From JALHOQ01 sp041739415 (GTDB lineage Bacteria > Bdellovibrionota > Bdellovibrionia > Bdellovibrionales > UBA1609): a stretch of 64,000 nt of DNA. This document shows positions 52,054-61,405 of the stretch, one piece after another. Positions within the stretch are counted from its first letter, which is position 1. Every line of letters begins with the position of its first letter. The notes beneath the pieces are model-generated. The model was not told the DNA's origin. It did no database searches and worked only from the letters and a program-made list of their open reading frames with translations. Where the stretch lies: contig JBGSNU010000035.1 in NCBI GenBank assembly GCA_041739415.1, positions 185,429 through 249,428 of the forward strand, given 5' to 3'. Position numbers and translations under genes: made by a program.

Positions 52054-54489
52054 CTTTTTCAGCTCCAGCAAAGTCACTGGAATAAATGAAAAAGGTAGAA
52101 TATAGAGAATATCGTTCATTGAGAGAGGGGCTAAACTAAACACCTCTTGCGCGAGTGGAATAGAGTGCAGACTCAGTTGAACTGCCGCCGTGACCGAGGC
52201 TACGCCAAGCAGCCAGAGATTAGTGAAGGGCCCCACTTCCCAAAAAACTCTCGTTGCAGAACGTGCGGCGAAAGAACGAAATATTTGGCTAAGGACCAGG
52301 GCCGTAAAGACAATGTTGCGTGCCGAGGCTTCACCCTCGCGCTCTAGGATAGACCAATACAGCCAAAGAGCGATAGAAGCCTCGAGGAGCCCCACCCAAA
52401 ACACCTGCGTCCATTCCTTGCGTCCCATGATCTGCTCAGTCGGCAATCTTGGCTTGCGCTTCATTAAATTTGGCGACAAGGGGTCTGCAATCAGTGTTAG
52501 CGCCGGGAGCGCATCCGTTACCAAATTGATCCAAAGTAAGTGAGCTGCCAATAGAGGCAATGGCAACCCCAGGGCCAACGCACCTAGGACGAGCGCCACC
52601 TCTGCAAAATTTCCGGTCAGCAAGTAGGTAATCGCCTTTCTGATATTTTGATAGATACCTCTCCCCTCCTGAACGGCCGCAACAATTGTCGCAAAGTTGT
52701 CATCGGCCAGAATAAGATCGGCCGCTTGACGGGTCACCTCTGTGCCTGTTTTGCCCATCGCAATTCCGATATGTGCTTCTCGCAAAGCGGGCGCATCGTT
52801 CACTCCATCGCCGGTCATTGCGACCACAGCACCCCGGCTCTTCCAATGGCGCACCAACTTGAGTTTGTCCTCTGGAGTTGCTCGCGCATACACTCGCGAA
52901 CTCAGATCCTCACCTTCAAGAACCAACCCCAGCTCTTGCGCAATTGCCGCGGCCGTTTGAGGATGATCACCTGTAATCATAATTGGCAATATGCCGGCAC
53001 TCCTGGCCTCTTTGATCGCTTGCCTGGCTTCCGCTCGAGGAGGATCCGCGAGACCCAGCAACCCGAGGAGAGTGAGATCTCTTTCACCTGGCCCACGACC
53101 GGTAGCAACGGCCAAAACTCTGAGCCCGCGCGACGACATCTCGCTTGCACTCTCTAAGGCCCCAGACACCACTTGAGTATTGGTAGAAATTGCACTTAAA
53201 CTTTCCACCGCACCCTTAATGTAATTTTGTCGATCCGACCTGAAGATGGACATGCGCTTTCGGTCAGAATCAAAGGGCTCTGTCGAGAGTCGCGGATTTT
53301 CGACTTCAATTCGCTCTCGCCGGATATCTCGCCCGAAGGCTGCGATCAGAATAGCGACCTCGGTGGGATCGCCCGTACCGTCCGTGCCTGTATCATTTAA
53401 TTCAGCGTCGCAGCACGAGGCCGCAGCTTGTAGCAATTGGTCGGTGTCTTCACCCCAAAGCTCGCGCACGCGCATGTTGCCCGTAGTAAGTGTCCCCGTC
53501 TTGTCTGTGCATATCACCGAAACACTGCCTAAGGTTTCAACGCTAGGGAGCTTTCGAATCAAAGCGTTTCGCGCCGCGAGCCGCTGAACGCCAAGTGCTA
53601 AGGCCACAGTGACAATCGCCGGCATACCCTCTGGAACCGCCGCGACCGCCAGGGACACAGAAAAAATTAAAATCTCGAGCCACGGGATACCTTGATAAAT
53701 TCCAACTCCCGCCACAATTACAACCACGGCTAAACAAACAAACAACAATGACTTTCCGACTTGAGCCAATTGCACCTGTAGCGGAGTTGGCTCTGACTGG
53801 GCAGTCGAAAGCAAGTGGGCGATCCTGCCCAACTCGGTTTTCATTCCCGTGGCTAGGACTCGCGCCTTAGCAGTACCAGTCACCACGGCCGTGCCCATAA
53901 AGAGCTGGCCGCCTCGTTCAGCAATTGGCTCGGCAGCTGAGGCGACAGATATCGACTTGGCTACGGGCATACTCTCACCCGTCAAGACGGCTTCGTTCAC
54001 TTGCAGGTGCGAGGCTTCGACAATTTCGGCATCGGCTGCGGCAAGGTCACCCGCCTCAAGCAGCAATATATCACCCGGCACCACGACCTGTGCCAAGATC
54101 ACCTGCTGGCGATCATCACGGTCTACTCTGGCTCGGGGAGCAGTCATTTCTTGCAGTGCTGCGATCGCTGTCTCCGCTCGATACTCTTGAAAGAATCCGA
54201 TGATCGCGTTGAGTAGTAAAATTGACCCAATGGCGATGGCCTCAATTCTTTCGCCCAGAAAGACTGAAACTATGCAGGCAAAGATCAAGATCAGGACTAG
54301 AGGGCTCTTGAACTGCTCGGCGATAAGACCCCAGACGGGGCGAGTCTTCTCTTTCTGAATTTCATTGCGGCCATACTGGGCGAGCAGCACAGCCGCCTCT
54401 TTGCTAGTCAGTCCTCTCACAGTTTTAGAGGGCAAAGCGAACCTCGATCTCGGTGCCGATGAGTTTTTTGTAAAATCGAAGCTTTTCAT
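52021..54489 (-). CDS. P-type cation-transporting ATPase, Ca2+-type (P2A)
   Basis: A P-ATPase of about 822 residues. The N-terminal cation-ATPase domain GLTSKEAAVLLAQYGRNEI is followed by the actuator LTGES, the phosphorylation motif ICTDKTGTLTTG, nucleotide-domain segments ending VYARATPEDK, and hinge GDGVNDAPAL. The membrane motif VPEGMPAIV fits a Ca2+ or related divalent pump of the P2A group. Start choice is uncertain: ATG 54489 lies within the preceding gene, and GTG 54420 (right after its stop) would also work; neither has a strong SD. The C-terminus overlaps the LuxR-type gene by 33 bp. Confidence 0.94.
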   Translation of the reverse strand: MKSFDFTKNSSAPRSRFALPSKTVRGLTSKEAAVLLAQYGRNEIQKEKTRPVWGLIAEQFKSPLVLILIFACIVSVFLGERIEAIAIGSILLLNAIIGFFQEYRAETAIAALQEMTAPRARVDRDDRQQVILAQVVVPGDILLLEAGDLAAADAEIVEASHLQVNEAVLTGESMPVAKSISVASAAEPIAERGGQLFMGTAVVTGTAKARVLATGMKTELGRIAHLLSTAQSEPTPLQVQLAQVGKSLLFVCLAVVVIVAGVGIYQGIPWLEILIFSVSLAVAAVPEGMPAIVTVALALGVQRLAARNALIRKLPSVETLGSVSVICTDKTGTLTTGNMRVRELWGEDTDQLLQAAASCCDAELNDTGTDGTGDPTEVAILIAAFGRDIRRERIEVENPRLSTEPFDSDRKRMSIFRSDRQNYIKGAVESLSAISTNTQVVSGALESASEMSSRGLRVLAVATGRGPGERDLTLLGLLGLADPPRAEARQAIKEARSAGILPIMITGDHPQTAAAIAQELGLVLEGEDLSSRVYARATPEDKLKLVRHWKSRGAVVAMTGDGVNDAPALREAHIGIAMGKTGTEVTRQAADLILADDNFATIVAAVQEGRGIYQNIRKAITYLLTGNFAEVALVLGALALGLPLPLLAAHLLWINLVTDALPALTLIADPLSPNLMKRKPRLPTEQIMGRKEWTQVFWVGLLEASIALWLYWSILEREGEASARNIVFTALVLSQIFRSFAARSATRVFWEVGPFTNLWLLGVASVTAAVQLSLHSIPLAQEVFSLAPLSMNDILYILPFSFIPVTLLELKKLFLFRLRRNQ

Positions 54490-54997
54490 AGAGTGGGTAC
54501 CAGTCGAACAGCACCAGTTCGATGGGCTTCCAAATCGAAACCCAACCAAAAATGACGACTCCCTCACGCAAAATGCCTAAGGCTCCAGGTGGACTTGGAA
54601 CTGAAATATTTTGCGCAACTCCAATACAAAGTCCTAACGTCACAAGACCGATAAGTAAAAATATCTGGGCGCGTTTAATAAAGCTTTTGAGCTCGCTCCG
54701 TTGCAAGTCAACTTTGTAAACAAAATAACCGTAAATTGAGTCGCGAATCATTTCTCGTGAGAATTCACCGAGCTCCTTCTCCACCACATGAATCACCAGT
54801 TTAAGCGGACTAGACAGTGAGAACTCTCTTGCTGAGGACACAACATATTCAACAAAATCGTCATCTAAATCTCGTTCACGAAAAGGCGCTGGATCTCGAG
54901 CATCAAAAAGCTGATGGGGAGTTTTCACCCGAACTTCAATCAAACACTTGCCCTTAGAGCGCTTATACCTCGACTGATTTTTAATTTCGCTTGTCAC
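54425..54997 (-). CDS. Hypothetical membrane protein upstream of the P-ATPase
   Basis: A 190-residue protein. The first 110 residues are charged and helical (DLDDDFVEYVV, YFVYKVDLQRSELKSF), followed by two hydrophobic spans near 112-128 and 145-163 (AQIFLLIGLVTLGLCIGVA and LREGVVIFGWVSIW). No known domain was recognised. The gene overlaps the P-ATPase start by up to 65 bp, so the two are probably cotranslated, which suggests a regulator or assembly partner of the pump. Confidence 0.7.
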   Translation of the reverse strand: MTSEIKNQSRYKRSKGKCLIEVRVKTPHQLFDARDPAPFRERDLDDDFVEYVVSSAREFSLSSPLKLVIHVVEKELGEFSREMIRDSIYGYFVYKVDLQRSELKSFIKRAQIFLLIGLVTLGLCIGVAQNISVPSPPGALGILREGVVIFGWVSIWKPIELVLFDWYPLYEKLRFYKKLIGTEIEVRFAL

Positions 54998-55107
54998 GTA
55001 ATGAACCCTACCCTTTTAATTTTATGCGTCACACGCGCTGATGGCTAATACGCGGCATATCTCTTGTGCTAGGATTTCATGGCACGAACTTGACTAAAGG
55101 ACAACCG

Positions 55108-56484
55108 ATGAAGGTTCAATTTCTAGGCGCCGCAGGAACAGTCACTGGCTCTCGCTCTCTCTTGACCCACCGTGAAACCAAAGTGTTGATCGACTGTGGA
55201 CTGTTTCAGGGATTTAAAAACCTTCGGCTGAAAAACTGGGACGCCTTTCCAGTCTCACCAACAGCCCTAGATGCCGTTTTGCTCACTCATGCCCACCTCG
55301 ATCATAGCGGCTATATTCCTCTTTTAGTGAAGAACGGCTTTCGCGGTCCGATATTTGCCACCCAGACCACCATTGATCTGTGCCGAATTCTTTTGCCAGA
55401 TTCGGGGCACCTTCAAGAGGAAGAGGCCAGATTTGCAAACAAGCATAGTTTCTCCAGACACAAACCTGCCCTGCCTCTTTATACGGCCGCCGACGCCAAG
55501 GCTTGCCTTAATCGCTTTGTGCCAGTGCCCTGGACGGAGCCAAGATTCATCTCTAAGAACGGCCTAGAAACAATCGAGTTTCAGTTCTTCCCGGCCGGGC
55601 ATTTGCCTGGAGCGGCCAGCATCCTATTGCGAACAGACAGCAGCTCTATTGCATTCTCTGGCGACCTTGGACGCAAGCATGATCCAATTGTTCAAGCGCC
55701 GAACTTCAGCGAGGGTGCAGATCAGCTCGTCGTCGAGTCTACTTATGGCAACCGAAGGCATCCAAAAAATAACTCTGAAGACGAACTCAAAGATGTCATT
55801 CTTCGTACGATACAAAGAGACGGCATTCTGCTTATACCGTCATTCGCCATTGGTCGCGCTCAGCTCATTCTCTACTACATCATGCAGCTCAAAAGAAAAC
55901 GGGTGATTCCACAAGAGTTGCCCGTGTATCTCAACAGCCCGATGGCCGCTCAAGCAAACCGGGCCTTTGCAGCCAATCCAAAGGACTGTGCGCTGAGTGA
56001 GAGCGAACTCAGCCTTATTTGGCAAGACGTGACCATCGTGGAGTCTGCCGAAGAATCCAAAGCCCTAAATAAGAAAACTGAACCCTCAATCATTGTGGCT
56101 GCAAGTGGAATGGCCACAGGTGGGCGGGTCTTGCATCACCTCAAGTCTTTAGCTCCATTCGCGCGGAACACGATTCTTTTCGTAGGATTTCAAGCGGGCG
56201 GAACCCGCGGTGATTTAATCCTACGAGGCGCTGAGGAAATAAAAATCCATGGACAATACTGGCCGGTTCAAGCCGAGGTTGTGAGCCTTGAAACACTTTC
56301 GGCTCATGCCGACGCCGACGAGATCGTAGCGTGGGTGTCTAGCATGCAGAAAAAACCAAAACAGATTTACGTCACCCATGGCGAGCCTGTTGCGGCAGAC
56401 ACTCTTCGACATCGGCTTGAGGAAGACCTACACATCCCGGCGCTCGTGCCCGACTACGCACAGGAATTTGACCTGAGCCGGTAG
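55108..56484 (+). CDS. Metallo-beta-lactamase-fold beta-CASP RNase (YSH1/CPSF-like)
   Basis: A 458-residue nuclease. The MBL motif THAHLDHSG (residues 60-68) binds two zincs, LPDSGHLQEEEA follows, and PAGHLPGAAS and AFSGDLGRKH supply the remaining ligands. The beta-CASP part shows VVESTYGNR, PSFAIGRAQ and the late VVAASGMATGG and HADADEIVAW. It resembles bacterial RNA-processing exonucleases of the YSH1 group. AAAGG lies seven bases before ATG 55108. Confidence 0.93.
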   Translation: MKVQFLGAAGTVTGSRSLLTHRETKVLIDCGLFQGFKNLRLKNWDAFPVSPTALDAVLLTHAHLDHSGYIPLLVKNGFRGPIFATQTTIDLCRILLPDSGHLQEEEARFANKHSFSRHKPALPLYTAADAKACLNRFVPVPWTEPRFISKNGLETIEFQFFPAGHLPGAASILLRTDSSSIAFSGDLGRKHDPIVQAPNFSEGADQLVVESTYGNRRHPKNNSEDELKDVILRTIQRDGILLIPSFAIGRAQLILYYIMQLKRKRVIPQELPVYLNSPMAAQANRAFAANPKDCALSESELSLIWQDVTIVESAEESKALNKKTEPSIIVAASGMATGGRVLHHLKSLAPFARNTILFVGFQAGGTRGDLILRGAEEIKIHGQYWPVQAEVVSLETLSAHADADEIVAWVSSMQKKPKQIYVTHGEPVAADTLRHRLEEDLHIPALVPDYAQEFDLSR

Positions 56485-56493
56485 TGTTGAAGG

Positions 56494-57087
56494 TCACGAA
56501 CTTTTCTGCTGGTGCTGGCCAACGATCTTTGCCACCTCGCTCAATCCTGCATTTACCTTTTTAATAAATGATGGATCGTGCGGAACAAAGACAAACTTGG
56601 GGTGCTTGGACCACATGCCTCTCAAGATGCGATCTAGTTGCACCGCCTGTTGATTGGATTCTACGCGCATGGGGTTGCCACCTTCAATGGCGATGCCACC
56701 GACTGCCGCCGTCTCAAAGAAGATGACAGCGTCATACCTGGCAAGTTCTTGCTCCAGCGTGGTTCCCAAATGCGTAAAGAACTCCTCCATCGGACCGGGC
56801 CAATAGGCCGCCCCGTCTATGGTGCCACGATCACACAGCAACGTGCGACTGCGATAGTGTGCGGCCTGGGCGTCCTCAAGATTAATCTGCACATGATAAA
56901 TCGCTCTTTGTGTCGCGCGCCGCACTTCTGTTTCTCCAACTCGCGGAAAGCCCCCCAGATAAAGAATCGTCGCAGCCTCCGGCACCACAACAACATCCTC
57001 ACCGATCTCGCGTCGATAGAGATCTGCAGCTGTTGTTTTGCCTCCGCCAGGCCCCCCAGTTAACACGATTCGACAACACTTCTCCAT
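56494..57087 (-). CDS. AAA_28-type P-loop ATPase (NadR-like kinase fold)
   Basis: A 197-residue protein with Walker A GGPGGGKTT at residues 11-19, then VVVPEAATILYLGGFP and LLCDRGTIDGAAYWPG, typical of the AAA_28 family related to the kinase domain of NadR. It may phosphorylate a small nucleoside-like substrate. It converges with the beta-CASP gene (9 bp between stops). It precedes no obvious partner; ktrB starts further upstream on the same strand. Confidence 0.85.
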   Translation of the reverse strand: MEKCCRIVLTGGPGGGKTTAADLYRREIGEDVVVVPEAATILYLGGFPRVGETEVRRATQRAIYHVQINLEDAQAAHYRSRTLLCDRGTIDGAAYWPGPMEEFFTHLGTTLEQELARYDAVIFFETAAVGGIAIEGGNPMRVESNQQAVQLDRILRGMWSKHPKFVFVPHDPSFIKKVNAGLSEVAKIVGQHQQKSS

Positions 57088-57151
57088 ACCTACTCCCCTC
57101 GAAGATTCAGGTCAAATTTTTCACCTGCACAACGATGATGACGCCGTTTCA

Positions 57152-58453
57152 TTAAATAGCCAAATCATCTGGTCTCGGTTTCTCAAATAGTTTTGGCGCA
57201 ACCATAGATAGGCCAAAGGTGACAACTCCAATTCGTCCAATATACATGAGCAAGATAATGATCCACTTGCCAGCAGATGTTAGCTCCCCGGTCAGCCCCA
57301 TACTTAGCCCCATAGTGCCAATGGCTGAGACCGCTTCAAAAACCAGCAGTTCAAATTTTGTAGTGGGCATAGCAAATGTTAGCCCAAAAATTCCCAAACC
57401 CAATACCATCATGTAACAGGTGGCCGACATCGAGGCCGCCCTCACTCTATGCCCAGGGATCTCATGGCCCACCAAGGAAGTTTTGTGGTAGCCACGCAAG
57501 TGTGACCAAATTTCAGCAACCAACGCAGTCAGGGTCGTAGATTTTAACCCTCCTCCTGTGCCCGCGGGAGACGCACCAAAGAGCATTAAAAAATACAGCA
57601 CCATGATTACGGGCAGAGATAGACTGGCGATCGGCACTGTGTTGAAACCCACAGTGGTCGACGCGGTCATGGTCTGAAAGAAAGCCACCAGTAGTCTATC
57701 CCCAAAGGAGCTACCTTGAATGGATGGCTCAAGGAAAAATATCAATAACGTGCCCATTGCAGAGAGTGACAGAGTTACGAACAAAATAGTTTTTGTAGTA
57801 AACGTCAGGTGTCTATTTCTATTTTTGAGTTTCGACCAAACATCCGTGAGAACGATAAACCCAATACCCCCAAGGTAGCTCAGGCAAGCAAGGATGAGGT
57901 TCACCGAGACGTTGCCCTTATAGGTTTCAAAGCCGGTGGAGAATAGACTAAAGCCCGCCGTGCAAAACGCAGACACGCTATGAAAAATGGAATTCCAAAG
58001 CGGATTCTCAACACCAGCTTCTTTCAAATGTGGATAAAGCAATGCGGCACCAATGACTTCGCAGATAAGTGTAAAAACAAAGAGGTTCTGAACAAAATGG
58101 GTAATCCCAATAGATTTAGGGAGTGAGAATGCACTCTTTAAAATCGATATGCGACTGTCATTTAGCTTTCTATTTGCGGCGAGGATCACAAAAGATGTAG
58201 CGGTCATATAGCCAAGACCACCCAACTGAAAGAGTACAACCAGTACAAATTCGCCAAACCAATTGTAAGTTGAGCCTGGATCGACGGTCACCAGACCTGT
58301 GGTCGAAACAGCTGAAGTTGCCGTAAAGAGATGATCCAGCCAGTGAGCAGGTGCCTCTCGAGTGAGTGGCGAGACCAAGAATAAAAAGCCAATCAAGATA
58401 TATGACAAATATCCAATGACGAGAACGTGTGCAGGACGCAAGTGTTTACCCAT
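57152..58453 (-). CDS. ktrB: KtrB-type K+ transporter subunit (Trk/Ktr/HKT family)
   Basis: A 433-residue membrane protein with four M-P-M repeats. Selectivity-filter motifs are visible as TSAVSTTGLVTVD, SVSAFCTAGFSLFS, TMTASTTVGFNTV and AVSAIGTMGLSMGL, each with the conserved Gly. It takes up potassium together with the regulatory ring KtrA, which is not in this window. GAGGAGG lies five bases before the ATG. A c-di-AMP riboswitch in its leader implies turn-off when cellular c-di-AMP and K+ are high. Confidence 0.95.
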   Translation of the reverse strand: MGKHLRPAHVLVIGYLSYILIGFLFLVSPLTREAPAHWLDHLFTATSAVSTTGLVTVDPGSTYNWFGEFVLVVLFQLGGLGYMTATSFVILAANRKLNDSRISILKSAFSLPKSIGITHFVQNLFVFTLICEVIGAALLYPHLKEAGVENPLWNSIFHSVSAFCTAGFSLFSTGFETYKGNVSVNLILACLSYLGGIGFIVLTDVWSKLKNRNRHLTFTTKTILFVTLSLSAMGTLLIFFLEPSIQGSSFGDRLLVAFFQTMTASTTVGFNTVPIASLSLPVIMVLYFLMLFGASPAGTGGGLKSTTLTALVAEIWSHLRGYHKTSLVGHEIPGHRVRAASMSATCYMMVLGLGIFGLTFAMPTTKFELLVFEAVSAIGTMGLSMGLTGELTSAGKWIIILLMYIGRIGVVTFGLSMVAPKLFEKPRPDDLAI

Positions 58454-58515
58454 AGGGCCTCCTCATAATTGTCTGACTGAGGAAGCGCTGGATCCAGCGG
58501 AGTCTTCCCCTTCGA

Positions 58516-58620
58516 TGCCTACGAGGTTAGCTGACGGGCTAGAGCCGAAGAGTGCTCTTCCAAAACTAGGATTCGCCCCAAAAAATCTGGGTCCCCCGCT
58601 CCGATCATTCAGATTAGGCA
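58516..58620 (-). promoter_or_regulatory. ydaO/yuaA-type c-di-AMP riboswitch in the ktrB leader
   Basis: Read on the minus strand, this 105 nt segment has every core block of the class in order: a P1 stem TGCCTA (5') with TAGGCA (3'), GAGCGGGGGACCCA, GGGGCGAATCC, a variable hairpin (GAAGAGCACTCTTC), and CCCGTCAGCTAACCTCGT. This matches the conserved sequence of c-di-AMP riboswitches found upstream of potassium-transport genes. It ends 62 nt before the ktrB ATG. Downstream, CGCTGG/CCAGCG forms a hairpin without a U-tract, so control may be through translation or another stem. Confidence 0.9.
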
Positions 58621-58698
58621 GCTCAATACTACGCCGATTTATTAAGATATCAATAGCACCGACATGCGCCGCTCCAAGCAGTTGATTCGATTTGGCAG

Positions 58699-59355
58699 TT
58701 AGCTCGGAGTGTTTCTTTGTTCGGGACTCTTTTTGAAGGACTCGATAAAATCATGAGGGTTGTTTATTTTCTTCTGATCGGCACAGGCCGTCGCCCACCA
58801 ATACAACTGCGCAAGACCGTGCTGAAAGTATGAATCCCAGCGCTGACTATCCTCGCTCTCAACGACCACACCTTTCTCATCAAAGACTTGGTGGGCCTTT
58901 GGAACGTGAAGCATGGAGGACACGGGCAGACATCCGAGCTCCCCGAGATAGCTTCTCATGCCGATTGCCGCTCTAACTCCTCCCCACTGGCCCTGCGAAT
59001 AGGTGACGATGAGACTGGGTTTATATCCAAACGAACTGCTGCCAAAGTGATTCAATAAATGAGACAGGGCCGGACTTATGGAGTGATTGTATTCAGGTGA
59101 GAGCATGACGTAGGCATCTGCGGCTTGAACTTTCTGCGAAAGACTTTCTAAATCTGCTGGAGCTTTTCCTGCAGCAAACGCAAAGTGAGGCTTAAAGACA
59201 GGTGGAAAACTGATCTGTAGTGGATCGATGACTTCCACTTGGTGCCCTACTCTCTGCACCAAAGATTTGAGGTAGAATGACAATCTTTCCCCCACTCTTT
59301 TTGGAGAGGGCGGAGTGCTTTCTCTTACTGAACCTAAAAAAATTAAAATTTTCAT
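58699..59355 (-). CDS. NADPH-dependent FMN reductase
   Basis: A 218-residue flavodoxin-fold protein. IFLGSVREST at the start binds the FMN phosphate, and SPEYNHSISPALSHLLNHFG (positions about 82-101) is the classic FMN_red signature; SQGQWGGVRAAIGMRSYL follows. Such enzymes reduce FMN, quinones or azo compounds with NAD(P)H. The gene lies upstream of ktrB on the same strand, with the riboswitch between them. Confidence 0.92.
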   Translation of the reverse strand: MKILIFLGSVRESTPPSPKRVGERLSFYLKSLVQRVGHQVEVIDPLQISFPPVFKPHFAFAAGKAPADLESLSQKVQAADAYVMLSPEYNHSISPALSHLLNHFGSSSFGYKPSLIVTYSQGQWGGVRAAIGMRSYLGELGCLPVSSMLHVPKAHQVFDEKGVVVESEDSQRWDSYFQHGLAQLYWWATACADQKKINNPHDFIESFKKSPEQRNTPS

Positions 59356-59669
59356 TTAAATATTTTAATTACATTTATGTGACCTGGCTACCGAATTGGA
59401 GATCGGGCTGCTCTTCATAGTGACAATTTTTGCCGTGACAATGCGCGCGCTGAAACCTCTCTCTATACAGCCGTCTGGCGTCTCTGCTGAGCCATGCCAG
59501 TGTCGGCAAATCTCTAGAAAATCATGTAGTTTGTTCGCAATTGCTGGTTGCCGCTTTGAGGCTAGGGGCAGGTGGCACCGAGATTGCTGGTTGAGTTGGA
59601 GTTGCCTGATTGAACCGTCAGCAAGATGCTGATCAAGGGCCGGTGCGGTCCTTACCAAATGGAGTTGGT
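59356..59669. other. 314 bp intergenic region
   Basis: No convincing gene is present. Short frames here have poor composition (Cys/Trp/Arg-rich). The 11-mer ATTGCTGGTTG occurs twice, about 43 bp apart, near 59540 and 59583. I see no clear promoter or terminator; the region must carry the promoter of the divergent peptidase gene. Confidence 0.4.
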
Positions 59670-61394
59670 ATGTTGAGAATCTCAATCTATGTCATGTTCA
59701 GTGTATTGTCGATTTCGAAGGCCGCAGCCAATGAGTACACTCAGATTTGTACCAATCCACAGCCGCAGATTTGTCGAGGCACAACTGATTTGCACAAAGA
59801 CGTTGTGACGACACTCAACAAAAAGTTAAATACGGCCAAGTCTAATTTGCTCAAACGAGCTGGATACAAAAACTGGCGGCAGTTGATCGAAGCCCAACTG
59901 AATAAAAGTGGCTTTGCAGTAAACTCCTATTCAATGACTCTGTTGAAGAGTCTAACGAATTCAGGTCAAGATGATGTTCCCTTGGCCCGTGTGTATATGC
60001 CGCTTGCGCAATGTCAATCTAAGGTGGATTCCCTCATTCGTCTCGCCGACTCCACTGAAGACGAGTTGGAACAACTTGAACTTGCAAAGCAGATGTGGAG
60101 CGAAGTTCAAGCGTATCGAAAAGAAATGCAGAAATGGTTTGAGCGGGATGCGAACGCTTCGGCCCAACTCGTCTCGGAGTTCAGCTACGCTTGTAGTGAG
60201 GGCTACAGTCCTGAGGACTTTGGATACGAAGCAGATGACGTTCCTCAGCTCACCTGGATCTGCGATCAAATCGAGCGATCTAAGGTGTCAATTTCGCTCG
60301 CGGTGAAGTCAGGGCAAATGAATTTTCAATTTCTTAATCTTATTCGGAAAATTCTGCAGCTCAATACCCGTCAAACATTGCGATCAAACTTCGGTGAAGA
60401 ACTCGAGGATAGCCTGAACGGAACTGGCAGCAGTCAGCATTTATACTATGTCACTCAGCCAACCTCGGGCGAAGATGCTTGCTCCGGAACTTCGGATGAA
60501 AGCAATGCGCTTCGAAGGGTGCTGTCGGCAAAAATCCGATCTGAAGTGCTAAAGCTCTACAGAAGTGAAGACTTTGTGAACGAACTATTGAATCAATTTT
60601 ATCCCCAGGACCTGGGCGTCAAGGTCGACGCTGACTTTCGAAACATTAAACAAAAATTTAACCAGGTGATTGCCCGGTGGCCGCTGGGGACAGCTCAGGG
60701 CAATCGCATGGCAAAGATCGCAGCAGACGTCAAACTGAGCTGGCCCCGCGCAAATCCAAAAATGTTCGAATTGGACCCAGGCTCGGGCCTACGAGTCTTA
60801 AGGGAGTCCTCAACAAGCGCAAACCTCACTATGGTCTCAATGTTTTTTAGTGATCTTGGTTTAAGTAATTTCACCATGCCCAATGCATTTTTTGTAAATA
60901 AAGGGATGATGTCGAATAAATCAACTGTAGTTATCTTGCCTTATTTTGTAGAATTGTACCGCAGAAATCCAAACTACATGATTCCGGTTTTGTCACACGA
61001 GCTCGGTCATCAGTTTGATTTTAATATTCAAGCCTTGCAACTTCTCAATTTGGACAAAGTCTACGGCAATCTGATCAGCTGCCTATCTAAACCAGATTCT
61101 ATCGGGATGACGAGAAATCAGTACGGAGAATCGATCGCGGATTTCATAGCCAGTGAAATCATCGCTGAAAGTCTCAGCTCATCAGTAGCAGCCAACCGCA
61201 AAATGGTCGCCGATAGCATGATGGCAGACTGCCTTTTTCATGAACTCAGCGGGACCATGGGCGCAGATCATGGCGACTATCCCCATCCCTATTCATACCT
61301 CCGGATGGCAGGGATCTTCCTTGCAAATCCGCTCTTACGGGCGAAGATTGGCTGCACGAAACCACAGCCGCGATTTAGGACATGCCATCTTTAG
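59670..61394 (+). CDS. Secreted gluzincin-like zinc metallopeptidase
   Basis: A 574-residue protein with a signal peptide ending SKAAA-NE. The N-terminal 400 residues are mainly helical, without recognised domains, and contain several Cys. The active site is SHELGHQFD, with His443, Glu444 and His447, followed by ESIADFIASE near 487, giving HExxH plus a distal Glu as in gluzincins (M48-like spacing). Probably an exported endopeptidase. GGAG is five bases before ATG 59670. The N-terminal extension is longer than in M48 enzymes, so the family is unclear. Confidence 0.8.
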   Translation: MLRISIYVMFSVLSISKAAANEYTQICTNPQPQICRGTTDLHKDVVTTLNKKLNTAKSNLLKRAGYKNWRQLIEAQLNKSGFAVNSYSMTLLKSLTNSGQDDVPLARVYMPLAQCQSKVDSLIRLADSTEDELEQLELAKQMWSEVQAYRKEMQKWFERDANASAQLVSEFSYACSEGYSPEDFGYEADDVPQLTWICDQIERSKVSISLAVKSGQMNFQFLNLIRKILQLNTRQTLRSNFGEELEDSLNGTGSSQHLYYVTQPTSGEDACSGTSDESNALRRVLSAKIRSEVLKLYRSEDFVNELLNQFYPQDLGVKVDADFRNIKQKFNQVIARWPLGTAQGNRMAKIAADVKLSWPRANPKMFELDPGSGLRVLRESSTSANLTMVSMFFSDLGLSNFTMPNAFFVNKGMMSNKSTVVILPYFVELYRRNPNYMIPVLSHELGHQFDFNIQALQLLNLDKVYGNLISCLSKPDSIGMTRNQYGESIADFIASEIIAESLSSSVAANRKMVADSMMADCLFHELSGTMGADHGDYPHPYSYLRMAGIFLANPLLRAKIGCTKPQPRFRTCHL

Positions 61395-61405
61395 TGTCGA
61401 CAGGT

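Noticed and set aside
58483..58499. CGCTGG/CCAGCG hairpin as the riboswitch terminator
   Set aside because: No U-run follows, so it is only mentioned as a possible part of the expression platform.
59396..59632. 78-codon frame in the gap before the peptidase gene
   Set aside because: TTG start without SD, and a Cys/Trp/Arg-rich tail typical of non-coding frames.
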